64,000 bases of DNA, taken from the NCBI GenBank assembly GCA_035544955.1, contig DASZZN010000014.1, positions 124,001 to 188,000 on the forward strand, read 5' to 3'. This DNA comes from Candidatus Dormiibacterota bacterium. GTDB lineage: Bacteria; Chloroflexota; Dormibacteria; CF-121. A program made the translations under genes and the position numbers. The notes beneath the pieces are model-generated. The model was not told the DNA's origin, did no database searches, and saw only the letters and a program-made list of their open reading frames with translations. Shown here piece after piece: positions 15,570-23,665 of this stretch. How positions within the stretch are numbered: position 1 is the stretch's first letter; every line of letters begins with the position of its first letter.

Positions 15570-16733
15570 TTGGCTGAGACCGTCTACGACCTGGCGATCA
15601 TCGGTGCCGGCGTCATGGGCCTCTTCACCGCCGACTTCGCCCGCCGGCGTGGGGCACGCGTCCTGGTGCTGGACCAATGGCGACTGGGCGATCCGCGGGC
15701 GGCCTCGTTCAGCCTGACGCGGTCGATCCGCAACGACTATCTCGATCCGGAATACGCCCGGCTGGCCTTCGCGGCGCGCCAGCTGTGGCTGGATTTCCAG
15801 CGGGAAACCGGTGAGTCCTTCCTCATCGACTGCGGCTGTCTGAACCTCGCCAAAGCCAGCGTCACGCCCGACCTGGCGGCGACGTATGCGGAGCAAAGTT
15901 ATCGGGTCCTGCAGGGCCTGCAATTGAAGACGGAGGCCTTCAACCGCGACGGGCTCCGCGCCCGCTTTCCGCAGTTCGACGTCGATCTCGGGCGGCTCGA
16001 CGTCGAGGCGGGCTTTCTCCATGTCCCGCCGATCACATCGGCGTTGCTGATGCGCCTTCACGCCGGGCAGGTGGCGGTTGAGGAGCACACTGTGGTCAAC
16101 CGGATCAGCCGGCGGAATGGCCTGATTGCGATCGACACCGCCGCCGGCGAGCGCGTGGCCGAGCGCCTCGTCCTCACGGCCGGGCTGGGCACCAACGAGT
16201 TGCTCGCCAGGATCGACGGCTGCGATCTCCGGCTACCCTTGCGGCCGGACCGGCCGAGCGAGTCGAAGTACCTGATCCCGCCGCCCGCCAAGCGCGAGAT
16301 GTTCACGCCGGGACGGCTCCCCGTGTTCGCCTACCTCGACGTGGGCATCTACGGGCACCCGATGCTCGAGGGAAAAACGCCGGGCGTCAAGATCGGCTAC
16401 TACAACCCGCCCGACGTCCGCACGCAGGTGACCTCTATCACGAGCGTGCAGACCTTCGTCGCCGAGTGCATGCCGGAGTTGATGGATGCCCGCGTCATCG
16501 ACGTCGAGGGCGCCGACCAGTGCTCGTATGATCTGGTGGCAGATGACAACTTCATCCTGGGAGCGATTCCCGGCCTGCCTGGCGGAGCGGTTGGGACCGG
16601 CTGGCGGGGCACCGGTTACAAATTCGCGCCGCTCATCGGCCGGACGTTGATGGAACTTAGCCTCGAGGCGCGAACCGTCGAGGACATCTCGCGCTTCGCC
16701 CCGGAGCGTTTTGTGGTCAGCCGTGCCGGCTAG
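15570..16733 (+). CDS. FAD-dependent amine oxidase, sarcosine oxidase/N-methyl amino acid oxidase-like
   Basis: A 387-aa DAO-family flavoprotein. The dinucleotide site is IIGAGVMG (residues 10-17). The FAD-phosphate region contains ASFSLTRSIRNDYLDPEYARLA, matching the conserved S-x-R-I-I-R segment of monomeric sarcosine oxidases. It closes with GTGWRGTGYKFAPLIGRTLMEL, the conserved flavin loop. Probable reaction: oxidative N-demethylation of an N-methyl amino acid such as sarcosine or dimethylglycine. The TTG start follows the cupin gene by 41 nt. The next gene, a BHMT-like methyltransferase, begins inside its last codons, which supports a betaine-degradation role. Confidence 0.82.
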   Translation: MAETVYDLAIIGAGVMGLFTADFARRRGARVLVLDQWRLGDPRAASFSLTRSIRNDYLDPEYARLAFAARQLWLDFQRETGESFLIDCGCLNLAKASVTPDLAATYAEQSYRVLQGLQLKTEAFNRDGLRARFPQFDVDLGRLDVEAGFLHVPPITSALLMRLHAGQVAVEEHTVVNRISRRNGLIAIDTAAGERVAERLVLTAGLGTNELLARIDGCDLRLPLRPDRPSESKYLIPPPAKREMFTPGRLPVFAYLDVGIYGHPMLEGKTPGVKIGYYNPPDVRTQVTSITSVQTFVAECMPELMDARVIDVEGADQCSYDLVADDNFILGAIPGLPGGAVGTGWRGTGYKFAPLIGRTLMELSLEARTVEDISRFAPERFVVSRAG

Positions 16734-17760
16734 AAGCGGACGCGGGATTCTCGACCGCCTGGAGAGCGGCGTCGTGCTGGGTGCGGAAGGCTATGTCTTC
16801 GAGCTCGAGCGTCGCGGCTATATCAAGGCCGGGCCGTATGTGCCCGAGGTCGTCCTGGATTTTCCCGACGCCCTGCGGGAGCTCCATCGCGAGTTCCTAC
16901 GAGCGGGTGCCGACGTCATGGTGGCACTCACCTACTACGCGCACCGCGGAAAGCTCAAGGACGTCGGCCGCGAGAACGATTTGGAGGCGATGAACCGGCA
17001 GGCAGTGCGAATCGCGAACGAGGTCGCGCGCGAAGGCGACGCCTTGGTCGCGGGCGATATCTGCAACACCTGGGCGTACGACCCGAAGAACAAGGACGCG
17101 TCCTCCAAGGTGGTTCGCGCCATGTACGAGGAGCAGCTGTCCTGGGCGGTGGACGAGGGTATCGATTTCGTCATCGCGGAGACGAATGACTACCTGGGAG
17201 AGGCGCTGATCGGGCTCGACGTGATCAAGGAGCTTCGCCTCCCGGCAATGGTGACGCTAGCCACCACCCGGCCACACCAGACCTGGGATGGCTACGACTA
17301 CGTCGACGCCTGCAAGATCCTGGCCGACCAGGGGGCCGACATCGTCGGATTGAACTGCGACCGGGGGCCGGCGACCATGCTGCCGCTCATCGAACAGGTG
17401 CGCAGCCGGGTGAGCGGCTACGTCGCGATGCAGCCGGTTCCTTACAAGACCGAGGCGGCGATGCCCACGTTCGAGTCATTGAAATCCGCCGAGGGAACCA
17501 ACGTCTTTCCCATCGCGCTGGAGCCGTTCCTCTGTACGCGATTCGAGATGGCGGATTACGCGCGGCGGGCGCAGGCCCTGGGCGTCAACTACATCGGGAT
17601 CTGTTGTGGGGGAGCGCCACACTATGTGCGTGCCATCGCCGAGGCCCTGGGACGGATCGTCCCCGCCAGCAAGTACTCGCCGGCGATCGAACTCCACCCC
17701 GTGCTCGGCACCAAGGTGGAGGAGAAAGAAAAGGAATTCCTGGTCGACTGGAAGGGCTAA
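16723..17760 (+). CDS. Betaine-homocysteine S-methyltransferase-like enzyme
   Basis: A 345-aa cobalamin-independent methyltransferase barrel (Pfam S-methyl_trans). Zinc ligands are C212 in GLNCDRGP and the pair C294-C295 in GICCGGAP, as in BHMT. The N-terminal GVVLGAEGYVFELERRGY and the LTYYAHRGKL segment also fit. Likely role: transfer of a methyl group from betaine or a related donor to homocysteine, giving dimethylglycine and methionine. GTG 16723 overlaps the oxidase stop; TTG 16711 is a longer alternative. The nearby betaine importer and amine oxidase support the assignment. Another homocysteine or mercaptan methyl acceptor is possible. Confidence 0.8.
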   Translation: MPARSGRGILDRLESGVVLGAEGYVFELERRGYIKAGPYVPEVVLDFPDALRELHREFLRAGADVMVALTYYAHRGKLKDVGRENDLEAMNRQAVRIANEVAREGDALVAGDICNTWAYDPKNKDASSKVVRAMYEEQLSWAVDEGIDFVIAETNDYLGEALIGLDVIKELRLPAMVTLATTRPHQTWDGYDYVDACKILADQGADIVGLNCDRGPATMLPLIEQVRSRVSGYVAMQPVPYKTEAAMPTFESLKSAEGTNVFPIALEPFLCTRFEMADYARRAQALGVNYIGICCGGAPHYVRAIAEALGRIVPASKYSPAIELHPVLGTKVEEKEKEFLVDWKG

Positions 17761-17763
17761 GCT
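17758..17763 (+). promoter_or_regulatory. Possible -10 element, leaderless small membrane gene
   Basis: TAAGCT, 7 nt before ATG 17771; overlaps the stop codon of the preceding methyltransferase gene. Confidence 0.35.
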
Positions 17764-17770
17764 CGGCCCG

Positions 17771-18052
17771 ATGATCCTCAACCGCGGCAACCTCGTCTCC
17801 TTGCTGGTCACGGCCGTCGTGGGCGCGATCTTCCTGCTCCTGGCCTTCGAGACCTGGGCCCTCTTTACCGACAACAAAACGATCACCGATTACTTCCGCG
17901 AAGCCGCCCACGATATTCCCGGCCTCGTGCTCGTGATCGCGATCCTGGTCGGGATCGTGCTCGGGCACTTTCTGTGGGGGCCGGCCACTGGACTGCTTGC
18001 GCCGGCTCCGCGCACGATCCGCGAGCTGATGAGTCGCCGTGCTGCACGTTAG
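17771..18052 (+). CDS. Small two-helix membrane protein, first of a paralogous pair
   Basis: A 93-aa protein with helix 1 NLVSLLVTAVVGAIFLLLAFETWALF, a polar middle (TDNKTITDYFREAAHDIP), helix 2 LVLVIAILVGIVLGHFLW and a basic tail. The next gene encodes a shorter relative with the same order and the same GH-(F/L)-(L/F)-W end of helix 2. No family recognised. It could be holin-like or a transporter accessory subunit; both are guesses. Confidence 0.6.
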   Translation: MILNRGNLVSLLVTAVVGAIFLLLAFETWALFTDNKTITDYFREAAHDIPGLVLVIAILVGIVLGHFLWGPATGLLAPAPRTIRELMSRRAAR

Positions 18053-18254
18053 CCCGGGTGCGATCCTCTCGCTGCTCGCGACCATCTTCGTCGGCGCCGT
18101 CTTCATCCTGATGCTCAATGAGACGATTTCATTGGGGAAGGGGCAAGCGCCGCTCACCAACCTGATCCGTTCGCTGGTGCGCGCCTACCCGCGGTTCAGC
18201 TACGTCGTGGCGGTTGCGATCGGGATGCTACTCGGCCATCTCTTCTGGCCCTGA
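18039..18254 (+). CDS. Small two-helix membrane protein, second of a paralogous pair
   Basis: A 71-aa protein from GTG 18039, overlapping the previous gene by 14 nt. Helix 1 is ILSLLATIFVGAVFILML followed by NETISLGKGQAPLTNLIRSLVRAYPRF, helix 2 YVVAVAIGMLLGHLFWP. It shares with its neighbour L-x-T-x-x-VGA-x-F near the start, a 25-30 residue amphipathic middle and the final GH-x-x-W. The overlap suggests equal, coupled expression of a two-component membrane complex. Function unknown. Confidence 0.6.
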   Translation: MLHVSPGAILSLLATIFVGAVFILMLNETISLGKGQAPLTNLIRSLVRAYPRFSYVVAVAIGMLLGHLFWP

Positions 18255-18266
18255 CTTGAGCTTCTT

Positions 18267-18300
18267 ACCCTCCCCATCTGGGGGAGGGTAGGGTGGGGGC
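18267..18300. repeat. REP-like palindrome with GGGTGGGGG tail
   Basis: ACCCTCCCC (18267-18275) and GGGGAGGGT (18281-18289) with a 5-nt loop, followed by AGGGTGGGGGC. Same unit as at 10436-10458 (inverted) and 53642-53675. It lies just after a stop codon and could terminate transcription. Confidence 0.55.
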
Positions 18301-18383
18301 CGTTCCTCGGGCGCTCCTTCGACGGCGCGATGAAATCGTCCGCGTCCGTGTCGTCGGCGATCTCCCCCGTGGATGGGGATGAC

Positions 18384-18389
18384 TAGACT
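18384..18389 (+). promoter_or_regulatory. -10 element, leaderless DMT transporter
   Basis: TAGACT, 6 nt before GTG 18396. Confidence 0.55.
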
Positions 18390-18395
18390 CGCTTC

Positions 18396-19235
18396 GTGCC
18401 GTTGGCGGTCTTGCCTCTTGTCCTGTTGGCGGCGGTCTTCCATGCCACCTGGAACGCGCTGCTCAAGGCCTCCGAGAACCCGCTCGCACTAGCGACGAGG
18501 GCGCTGACCTGGGGAACGGTCCTCTCGCTGCCGCCGGTCGCCGTGGCCTGGCTTCTGTCGGGCCGTCCTGGACTCCCACTCGGAGGCTGGCTGCTTGCGC
18601 TCGCCTCGGCATTCCTGGAGCTGATCTATTTCATCGCGCTCTCCATCGCCTATCAACGCGGGGAGCTCTCGGTGGTCTATCCAATCGCCCGCGGCACGGC
18701 CCCGCTTCTGGCGGTGCTAGTTGGCGTGATTTTGCTGGGCGAACGGTTGCACGCACCGGCAATCCTGGGCGTCATCGCGTTGCTTGGAGGGATCTGGGTG
18801 GTCCGGCGACCATCCAACGCGGGCTCGGCGCTCTGGCCGGCGCTCCTGACGGGAGTGATGATCGCGGCCTACACGTCACTGGACCGGATCGGTGTCCGTT
18901 TGGGTTCGCCGTGGATCTACGGGTGGCTTCTCTGGCTCTTCGGAGCGATCCTCCTGGTGGCGTTTGCGACGGTTCGCCGCGTTCCCGGGTCGCGACTCAG
19001 CGATCAGCCGCGGCTATCCGTCGCGGTTGGCGTGCTCATGACCGCCGCCTACTTCATGATCCTGTTCGCACTGAGCGTCGCGCCGCTGGCTATCATCGCG
19101 CCGCTCCGCGAGTCAGCCATCGTCCTGGTGACTGCCTGGGGAATCTGGCGGCTCGGCGAGAGGCGTGACGCGTGGCTCCGGGTCGCCGGCGCGGTTGCGA
19201 TCGTCGGCGGGATCGCGCTGCTGACGATTGGGTGA
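18396..19235 (+). CDS. EamA/DMT-superfamily transporter
   Basis: A 279-aa membrane protein with about ten hydrophobic segments in two EamA repeats. The first repeat starts PLVLLAAVFHATWNALLKASENPL and includes ELSVVYPIARGTAPLLAVLVGVILLGERL; the second repeat ends with ESAIVLVTAWGIWRLGERRDAWLRVAGAVAIVGGIALL. The GER-L glutamates recur at the end of each repeat. These proteins export amino acids, nucleosides or other metabolites; the substrate is unknown. Start GTG is fixed by TAGACT 6 nt upstream. Confidence 0.85.
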   Translation: MPLAVLPLVLLAAVFHATWNALLKASENPLALATRALTWGTVLSLPPVAVAWLLSGRPGLPLGGWLLALASAFLELIYFIALSIAYQRGELSVVYPIARGTAPLLAVLVGVILLGERLHAPAILGVIALLGGIWVVRRPSNAGSALWPALLTGVMIAAYTSLDRIGVRLGSPWIYGWLLWLFGAILLVAFATVRRVPGSRLSDQPRLSVAVGVLMTAAYFMILFALSVAPLAIIAPLRESAIVLVTAWGIWRLGERRDAWLRVAGAVAIVGGIALLTIG

Positions 19236-19346
19236 TCAGGGCAGGGTCGGCCGATAGGTGGTTAGGGCGGGCAGAATCGCGAACCACATCACGGCCACCA
19301 CAAACCCAACGAATATCAGCATCGCAAGGAAGGTTCGGCCTGTCAT
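19236..19346 (-). CDS. Possible 36-aa single-pass membrane microprotein
   Basis: ATG 19346 to TGA 19236, in the gap after the DMT transporter on the opposite strand. The product begins MTGRTFLAMLI, has about 20 hydrophobic residues (FVGFVVAVMWFAILPAL) and ends TTYRPTLP. Its stop abuts the transporter stop, so the two are convergent. Hydrophobicity and exact fit to the gap are the only support; no homologue is recalled. Confidence 0.35.
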   Translation of the reverse strand: MTGRTFLAMLIFVGFVVAVMWFAILPALTTYRPTLP

Positions 19347-19440
19347 CTCTATCTGTGGGTTCTGTCGGACTGAACCGCAAACTGCGTCAAGAACCTGCTA
19401 TTTAGCCGAGCGTGCTTAGGCTTCGTGGTATTTGAGCGGC

Positions 19441-19625
19441 GTGAGGGCTGTCGTGCGGAAACAGGCGATCCTCCTTGCGCTGCTTATGAGTGCGGGGATT
19501 CTGAGCATGCTTGTCGGCACGCTGACAACGTGGCTCCTCCATGTGTCCGGCTTCTGGGTATCCGCGGCGGCTTTGGAACGTTGCTGTTCGGGCTCTACAA
19601 AATCCGCACTGATCTGTTTCGCTAG
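19441..19625 (+). pseudogene. Small membrane-protein ORF with probable frameshift
   Basis: From GTG 19441 the frame encodes a basic N-terminus (VRAVVRKQ) and a good membrane helix (AILLALLMSAGILSMLVGTLTTWLLHVSGFW). It then turns Cys/Ser-rich and ends at 19635. In the neighbouring frame the DNA downstream encodes GGFGTLLFGLYKIRTDLFR, a second hydrophobic stretch with a charged end, stopping at 19625. Joining the two frames near 19560 gives a coherent two-helix protein of about 60 residues. Either a decayed gene or a sequence error. Origin unknown. Confidence 0.35.
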
Positions 19626-20608
19626 GCGCGGCTGACTGTCAGGACGACGTTTCCTGTCTTCTGCTCGGTCTCGACGTACCTCGTCGCTTCGACCACGTCC
19701 TCCAGCGGGTAGCGGCGATCGATGACCGGCCGGTACTTCCCGGCCTCGATCAGCTCTTTGAGGAAGACAACGTCCTTCTTCGTTGGCATCGGGCTGGTTA
19801 TCGAGAACCTCACCTTCTTCGTTCCGATCCGCGAGGTCCATAGCGCCAAGAGGAGATTGCGGAACCCGTCGGTCGCCAGGTAGCTGCCGCCCGGCTTCAG
19901 TGAGTCTCTGCAGGGGCGGAACGACTGTTTACCGACCGCGTCGAAGATGACGTCGTATGTCTTGCCGTTCTTCAAGAAGTCCTGCTGCGTGTAGTCGATC
20001 ACGGCGTCGGCTCCGAGCGATTTCACGAGTTCAAGGTTCTTCGTGTTGCAGACCGCCGTGACGTCGGCTTCGAAGTACTTGGCCAGCTGGACTCCCGCCG
20101 TACCGATGGCCCCCGATGCGCCGTAGACGACGATCGTCTGCCCCTTTCGGAGCCGCGCCTGTCTCAGGCATGCCAGGGCGTTGAGGGCTCCGTCGCAGAT
20201 TGGCGCCGCCTGCTCGAAGCACATCCTGCCGGGCATGTGCGCGATACGGCCGCTCACCCTCATGGCCATGAACTCGGCGTGTGCCCCGAACCCGAGCCCA
20301 CTGGCGCCGAAGACCCGGTCACCGAGCGCGAACTCGGTGATAGCAGCGCCGACGGCTTCGACCTCTCCAGCAAATTCGGTGCCGAGGATCCGCCGCCTCG
20401 GTCGGCGGATCCCAAAGACGAGCCGGCTGATCAGCGAGACCGCCAGGCCGCTGCGTCGGTTGGCATCACGGGTCGCGCAGTCCAACCGGTTGACCGTCGT
20501 CGCGTGGACCCTGACCAGGACCTCGTCCTCCGCGGGCACGGGCCGCTCAACATCTTCGAGTCGTAGAACGTCCGGCGGCCCGTACCTGTCGTACACAACG
20601 GCTCTCAT
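19622..20608 (-). CDS. Zinc-type alcohol dehydrogenase/quinone oxidoreductase family protein
   Basis: A 328-aa MDR-family NAD(P)H enzyme. It has the N-terminal GroES-like domain (MRAVVYDRYGPPDVLRLEDVERP, then GTEFAGEVEAVGAAITEFALGDRVFG) and the cofactor loop VVYGASGAIGTAGVQLAKYF. The conserved NRLDCATRDANRR and NVVLTVSRA ends fit zeta-crystallin-like quinone reductases, which lack structural zinc; no zinc cysteine cluster is visible here. It starts 1 nt after the ABC permease stop, as the last gene of a PadR-headed operon. Confidence 0.85.
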   Translation of the reverse strand: MRAVVYDRYGPPDVLRLEDVERPVPAEDEVLVRVHATTVNRLDCATRDANRRSGLAVSLISRLVFGIRRPRRRILGTEFAGEVEAVGAAITEFALGDRVFGASGLGFGAHAEFMAMRVSGRIAHMPGRMCFEQAAPICDGALNALACLRQARLRKGQTIVVYGASGAIGTAGVQLAKYFEADVTAVCNTKNLELVKSLGADAVIDYTQQDFLKNGKTYDVIFDAVGKQSFRPCRDSLKPGGSYLATDGFRNLLLALWTSRIGTKKVRFSITSPMPTKKDVVFLKELIEAGKYRPVIDRRYPLEDVVEATRYVETEQKTGNVVLTVSRA

Positions 20609-20609
20609 G

Positions 20610-22937
20610 TCACTCGGCGTGGAGGACCTCCACGACGTTGGTGCGCGCCGCCCAGCGGCCTGGAATCCCGGCGGCGACCACCGCCACGATGATGCCTCCC
20701 AGCGGGATGGCAATCAGCTCCCATGGGGCAAAGACGTCGTAAAAGGCGACCGGCGTAATGTTGCCGCCGAGGCTGCTGAGCTGGTCGAAGAGCATCCGGT
20801 AGAGCGCAACCCCTACCGGTACCGCAATCAGACCACCCACCAGTGCGAGGAGGCCGGCTGAGGTGGCGACCATGCCGATCACCTGCCGCGGGCTCATGCC
20901 AAGCGTCTTGAGGGTAGCGGTGTCGCGCACGCGCTCGCGCGTGCTCAGCAACATCGTGTTGAAGACGCCGGCGATCGCGATCAGCGCGACGATCGCCGCA
21001 ATCCCGAACAGGACGCCTGCGATCACGGTAAGAAACGCGGTGTTGCCGGTGCTGTTGGCTTGAACATCGAGCAGGTCCGGCTGCGCTGCGGCCAGGCGCT
21101 TCACGTACGCGTCGAGGTTCGAGCCGGGCTTCAGCGTCACCTGGTAGACGGACGGTGTGAGGTCCGGGACCGCGGCGGTTATCGTCGACCAGTCGACCAT
21201 CAGCACATGGCCTCCTGGACCGGCGGTGAAGTCGAAAACCTCGCCCACGATTCGAAGCTTGAGCGCGCGGCCCTGGACCGTCCCGGGAAAGGTGTCGCCG
21301 AGGTTGAGGTGGGCGTCCTGGACGAAGCCCCTATTGGCAACCACCTCACCGGGACCCGTGAACCAGTGGCCCGGGGAGATCAGGTAGCCGAGCGCCCCAG
21401 AGTCACCGCGGAAGCCGATCGTGTTAACCGGATCAGCGATTCCCGCAACGTTGATGTTGGTCGTCGTTTCCGCCACCACGCGCATGGTTTCCGGCTGCGA
21501 GTTGATCAGCTGCGTGGCCTCGACGTCCGCCAGGGCGAGGCTCTTGGTGACGACCACATCCACCTTGCCGATGTGTCCCTCGTAGGTGTAAATCTTGTTG
21601 AAACTGCGCGCCTCTCCCAGGGCAACGACGACCGTGGCGACGCCCAGAACGATGGCAAGGAGGGTCAGGATCGCCCGGCCCGGCCGCGCCGCCGCCTCGC
21701 CAAGACCGAGGACGATGGGGCGCGGCAGCCTGGCCCGAGATGCCAGGCGGCGGAGCCAGCGGCCGCTGTGGCCCCGAGGGGCCGAAGCATTGGCGATGAC
21801 GGCCGCGGGCTTGAGTCGGCCCGCACGAAACGCCGGAATCACCGCCGCGATGGTCACGATGAGCAGTGCCCCAGCAAGCGCGAGGACGTCGAGAGCGGGT
21901 GAGAAGGTCGGCTGATAAGCGAGACCCAGCGCCTGCGAGTTGCTCGCCAGCAGCGGCTCGCTCAGGACCGTCCCGATTGGAATGCCGAGGATGGAGGCCG
22001 CTGCCGCGGGAGCCAGGATCTGGAGCACGAAGACGCCGACCACTTGCAGTGGGGTGAAGCCGACGGCTTTCATGATCCCAATCTCGCGATACGCCGAGAT
22101 GACGATCCCGGTCACGAGGTTGGCCACGATCGCCGCCGTCGCAGCCAGCGCGAAAACGCTGAAGGCGACCAGCACCCCGGTGAGGATCTGCGTCGAGATG
22201 TGGAAGACGGTGCGGACAAAGATGTAGTTGGCCGAGCTGGTGACACTGTCTGGCGGAAGCGAGGCGCGCAGTGTATCCAGGTGCGCCTGCAGTTGAGCGC
22301 TGGTCGGGTCGCTGGCGAAGCGGTAGTCCATCAGGAACGACGCGTCCTTCGCGGTCAAGGGGGCGACGGTTGGACTGAGGACCCAGGCGTGCTGGACGCC
22401 GCCGACGTCCGCCCGGAGCTCATCGATGTCCACCACCTCGGCCACGACGGTGAGCACCGGCTCCTGCGGAACGCTGACCACCTTGAGCCTGTCTCCGATG
22501 GAGATGTGGTTTAGGTCGGCAAAGGACCGCGTCAGCGCGATCTCGGTCGTGCTGGATGGCCAGTGGCCCGCCGCAATGCGGACCTGCCCAACGTCGCCTC
22601 CCGGGTTGTCGCGGCCGACGGCGGTCACCAGGTACTTGTGTCCCGCTGACTGAAACTGGACGTCGGTCGCTCGATACGGCCCGCCGTAGGAGGTCGCCCC
22701 GATGAGCGCCGGCGTTCCGGCGATCGTACCGGGGTCAATCCGGCCGTCGAACGCCACCTTCAGGTGAGCGCCTTTCTGCGCATCGAATGCCAGCTGAAAC
22801 GGGTCGCGGGTCTGTGCGATGAGGGTTAGCGCCATCGTGCCGGTGCCGACCGCCAGCAGCGTCGTCACGAAGATCACCGCGGCTTGCAGCCGCCGCCGGC
22901 GTAAGTCCCGCATGGCTTTGAGAAGGACGGCGGTCAT
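20610..22937 (-). CDS. FtsX/MacB-type ABC transporter permease
   Basis: A 775-aa membrane protein with four parts. An N-terminal helix (RRRLQAAVIFVTTLLAVGTGTMALTLI) precedes an extracellular MacB-PCD-like domain. A first FtsX three-helix block follows (about 240-380, including VNLVTGIVISAYREIGIMKAVGFTPLQVVGVFVLQ). A second periplasmic domain then leads to a C-terminal FtsX block (LLSTRERVRDTATLKTLGMSPRQVIGMVATSAGLLALVGG). The T-L-G-M/A-V-G-F motifs are coupling regions. Such permeases export lipids, lipoproteins or antimicrobials mechanically. Its ATG overlaps the ATPase stop by 4 nt. Confidence 0.88.
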   Translation of the reverse strand: MTAVLLKAMRDLRRRRLQAAVIFVTTLLAVGTGTMALTLIAQTRDPFQLAFDAQKGAHLKVAFDGRIDPGTIAGTPALIGATSYGGPYRATDVQFQSAGHKYLVTAVGRDNPGGDVGQVRIAAGHWPSSTTEIALTRSFADLNHISIGDRLKVVSVPQEPVLTVVAEVVDIDELRADVGGVQHAWVLSPTVAPLTAKDASFLMDYRFASDPTSAQLQAHLDTLRASLPPDSVTSSANYIFVRTVFHISTQILTGVLVAFSVFALAATAAIVANLVTGIVISAYREIGIMKAVGFTPLQVVGVFVLQILAPAAAASILGIPIGTVLSEPLLASNSQALGLAYQPTFSPALDVLALAGALLIVTIAAVIPAFRAGRLKPAAVIANASAPRGHSGRWLRRLASRARLPRPIVLGLGEAAARPGRAILTLLAIVLGVATVVVALGEARSFNKIYTYEGHIGKVDVVVTKSLALADVEATQLINSQPETMRVVAETTTNINVAGIADPVNTIGFRGDSGALGYLISPGHWFTGPGEVVANRGFVQDAHLNLGDTFPGTVQGRALKLRIVGEVFDFTAGPGGHVLMVDWSTITAAVPDLTPSVYQVTLKPGSNLDAYVKRLAAAQPDLLDVQANSTGNTAFLTVIAGVLFGIAAIVALIAIAGVFNTMLLSTRERVRDTATLKTLGMSPRQVIGMVATSAGLLALVGGLIAVPVGVALYRMLFDQLSSLGGNITPVAFYDVFAPWELIAIPLGGIIVAVVAAGIPGRWAARTNVVEVLHAE

Positions 22938-23665
22938 CGCGCTGCCTCCTCGCCGCGCACGCGGATCACCTCGGCGGCCGCCCGCTCCGGGCTCTCCAGG
23001 TGCGCGTCGTCGACGATCGTTCCGTCCATCACGCTGATCACGCGGGTAGCGTGCCGGGTCGCCAGCTTGGCATCGTGGGTGACGAGCAGGACCGTTTGCC
23101 CTTCGCGATGAAGCTCGCCGAGGAGCTCCATCACCTGCTCGCCACTGCGCGTGTCGAGCGCACCGGTGGGCTCATCCGCGAGAAGGAGGGTCGGCTGGTT
23201 GATCAGCGCGCGGGCGATTGCGACGCGCTGCTGCTGGCCGCCGCTCAACCGCGCCGGGTACCGATTTGCGACCTCGTTGATGCCAAGCCGCTCCATCAGC
23301 TCCCGGGCTCGACCGTTCGGTGAGTTGCCCTTGAGCTGGGCGGGGATGAGGACATTCTCGAGCGCGGTCAAGTTGGGGAGCAGGTAGAAAAACTGGAAAA
23401 CGAAGCCGATGTGGTCGCGCCGAAACCGGGCCAGTCCGGTCTCACCGAGCTTGCCGAGGTCGGTGCCGCCGACGACGACGGTGCCGGACGTCGGCCGGTC
23501 AACTCCGGCGACGAGGTTGAGCATGGTGGACTTGCCGCTGCCCGAGGGTCCCATGATCGCGGTGAACTCGCCCTGCCCGACGGCGACCGACACGCCGTTG
23601 AGCGCCCCGGTGATGCCGCCCTGATAAACCTTGGTGACGTCGGTCAGCCGGACCAGCTCGCTCAT
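22934..23665 (-). CDS. ABC transporter ATP-binding protein (MacB/LolD type)
   Basis: A 243-aa ATPase with Walker [10 protein letters not shown], the Q-loop [18 protein letters not shown] typical of the LolD/MacB family, signature [15 protein letters not shown], Walker [13 protein letters not shown] and H-loop LVTHDAKLA. The start is ATG 23665 ([15 protein letters not shown]), which overlaps the PadR stop (ATGA). It powers the FtsX-type permease encoded next. Confidence 0.92.
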   Translation of the reverse strand: MSELVRLTDVTKVYQGGITGALNGVSVAVGQGEFTAIMGPSGSGKSTMLNLVAGVDRPTSGTVVVGGTDLGKLGETGLARFRRDHIGFVFQFFYLLPNLTALENVLIPAQLKGNSPNGRARELMERLGINEVANRYPARLSGGQQQRVAIARALINQPTLLLADEPTGALDTRSGEQVMELLGELHREGQTVLLVTHDAKLATRHATRVISVMDGTIVDDAHLESPERAAAEVIRVRGEEAAR

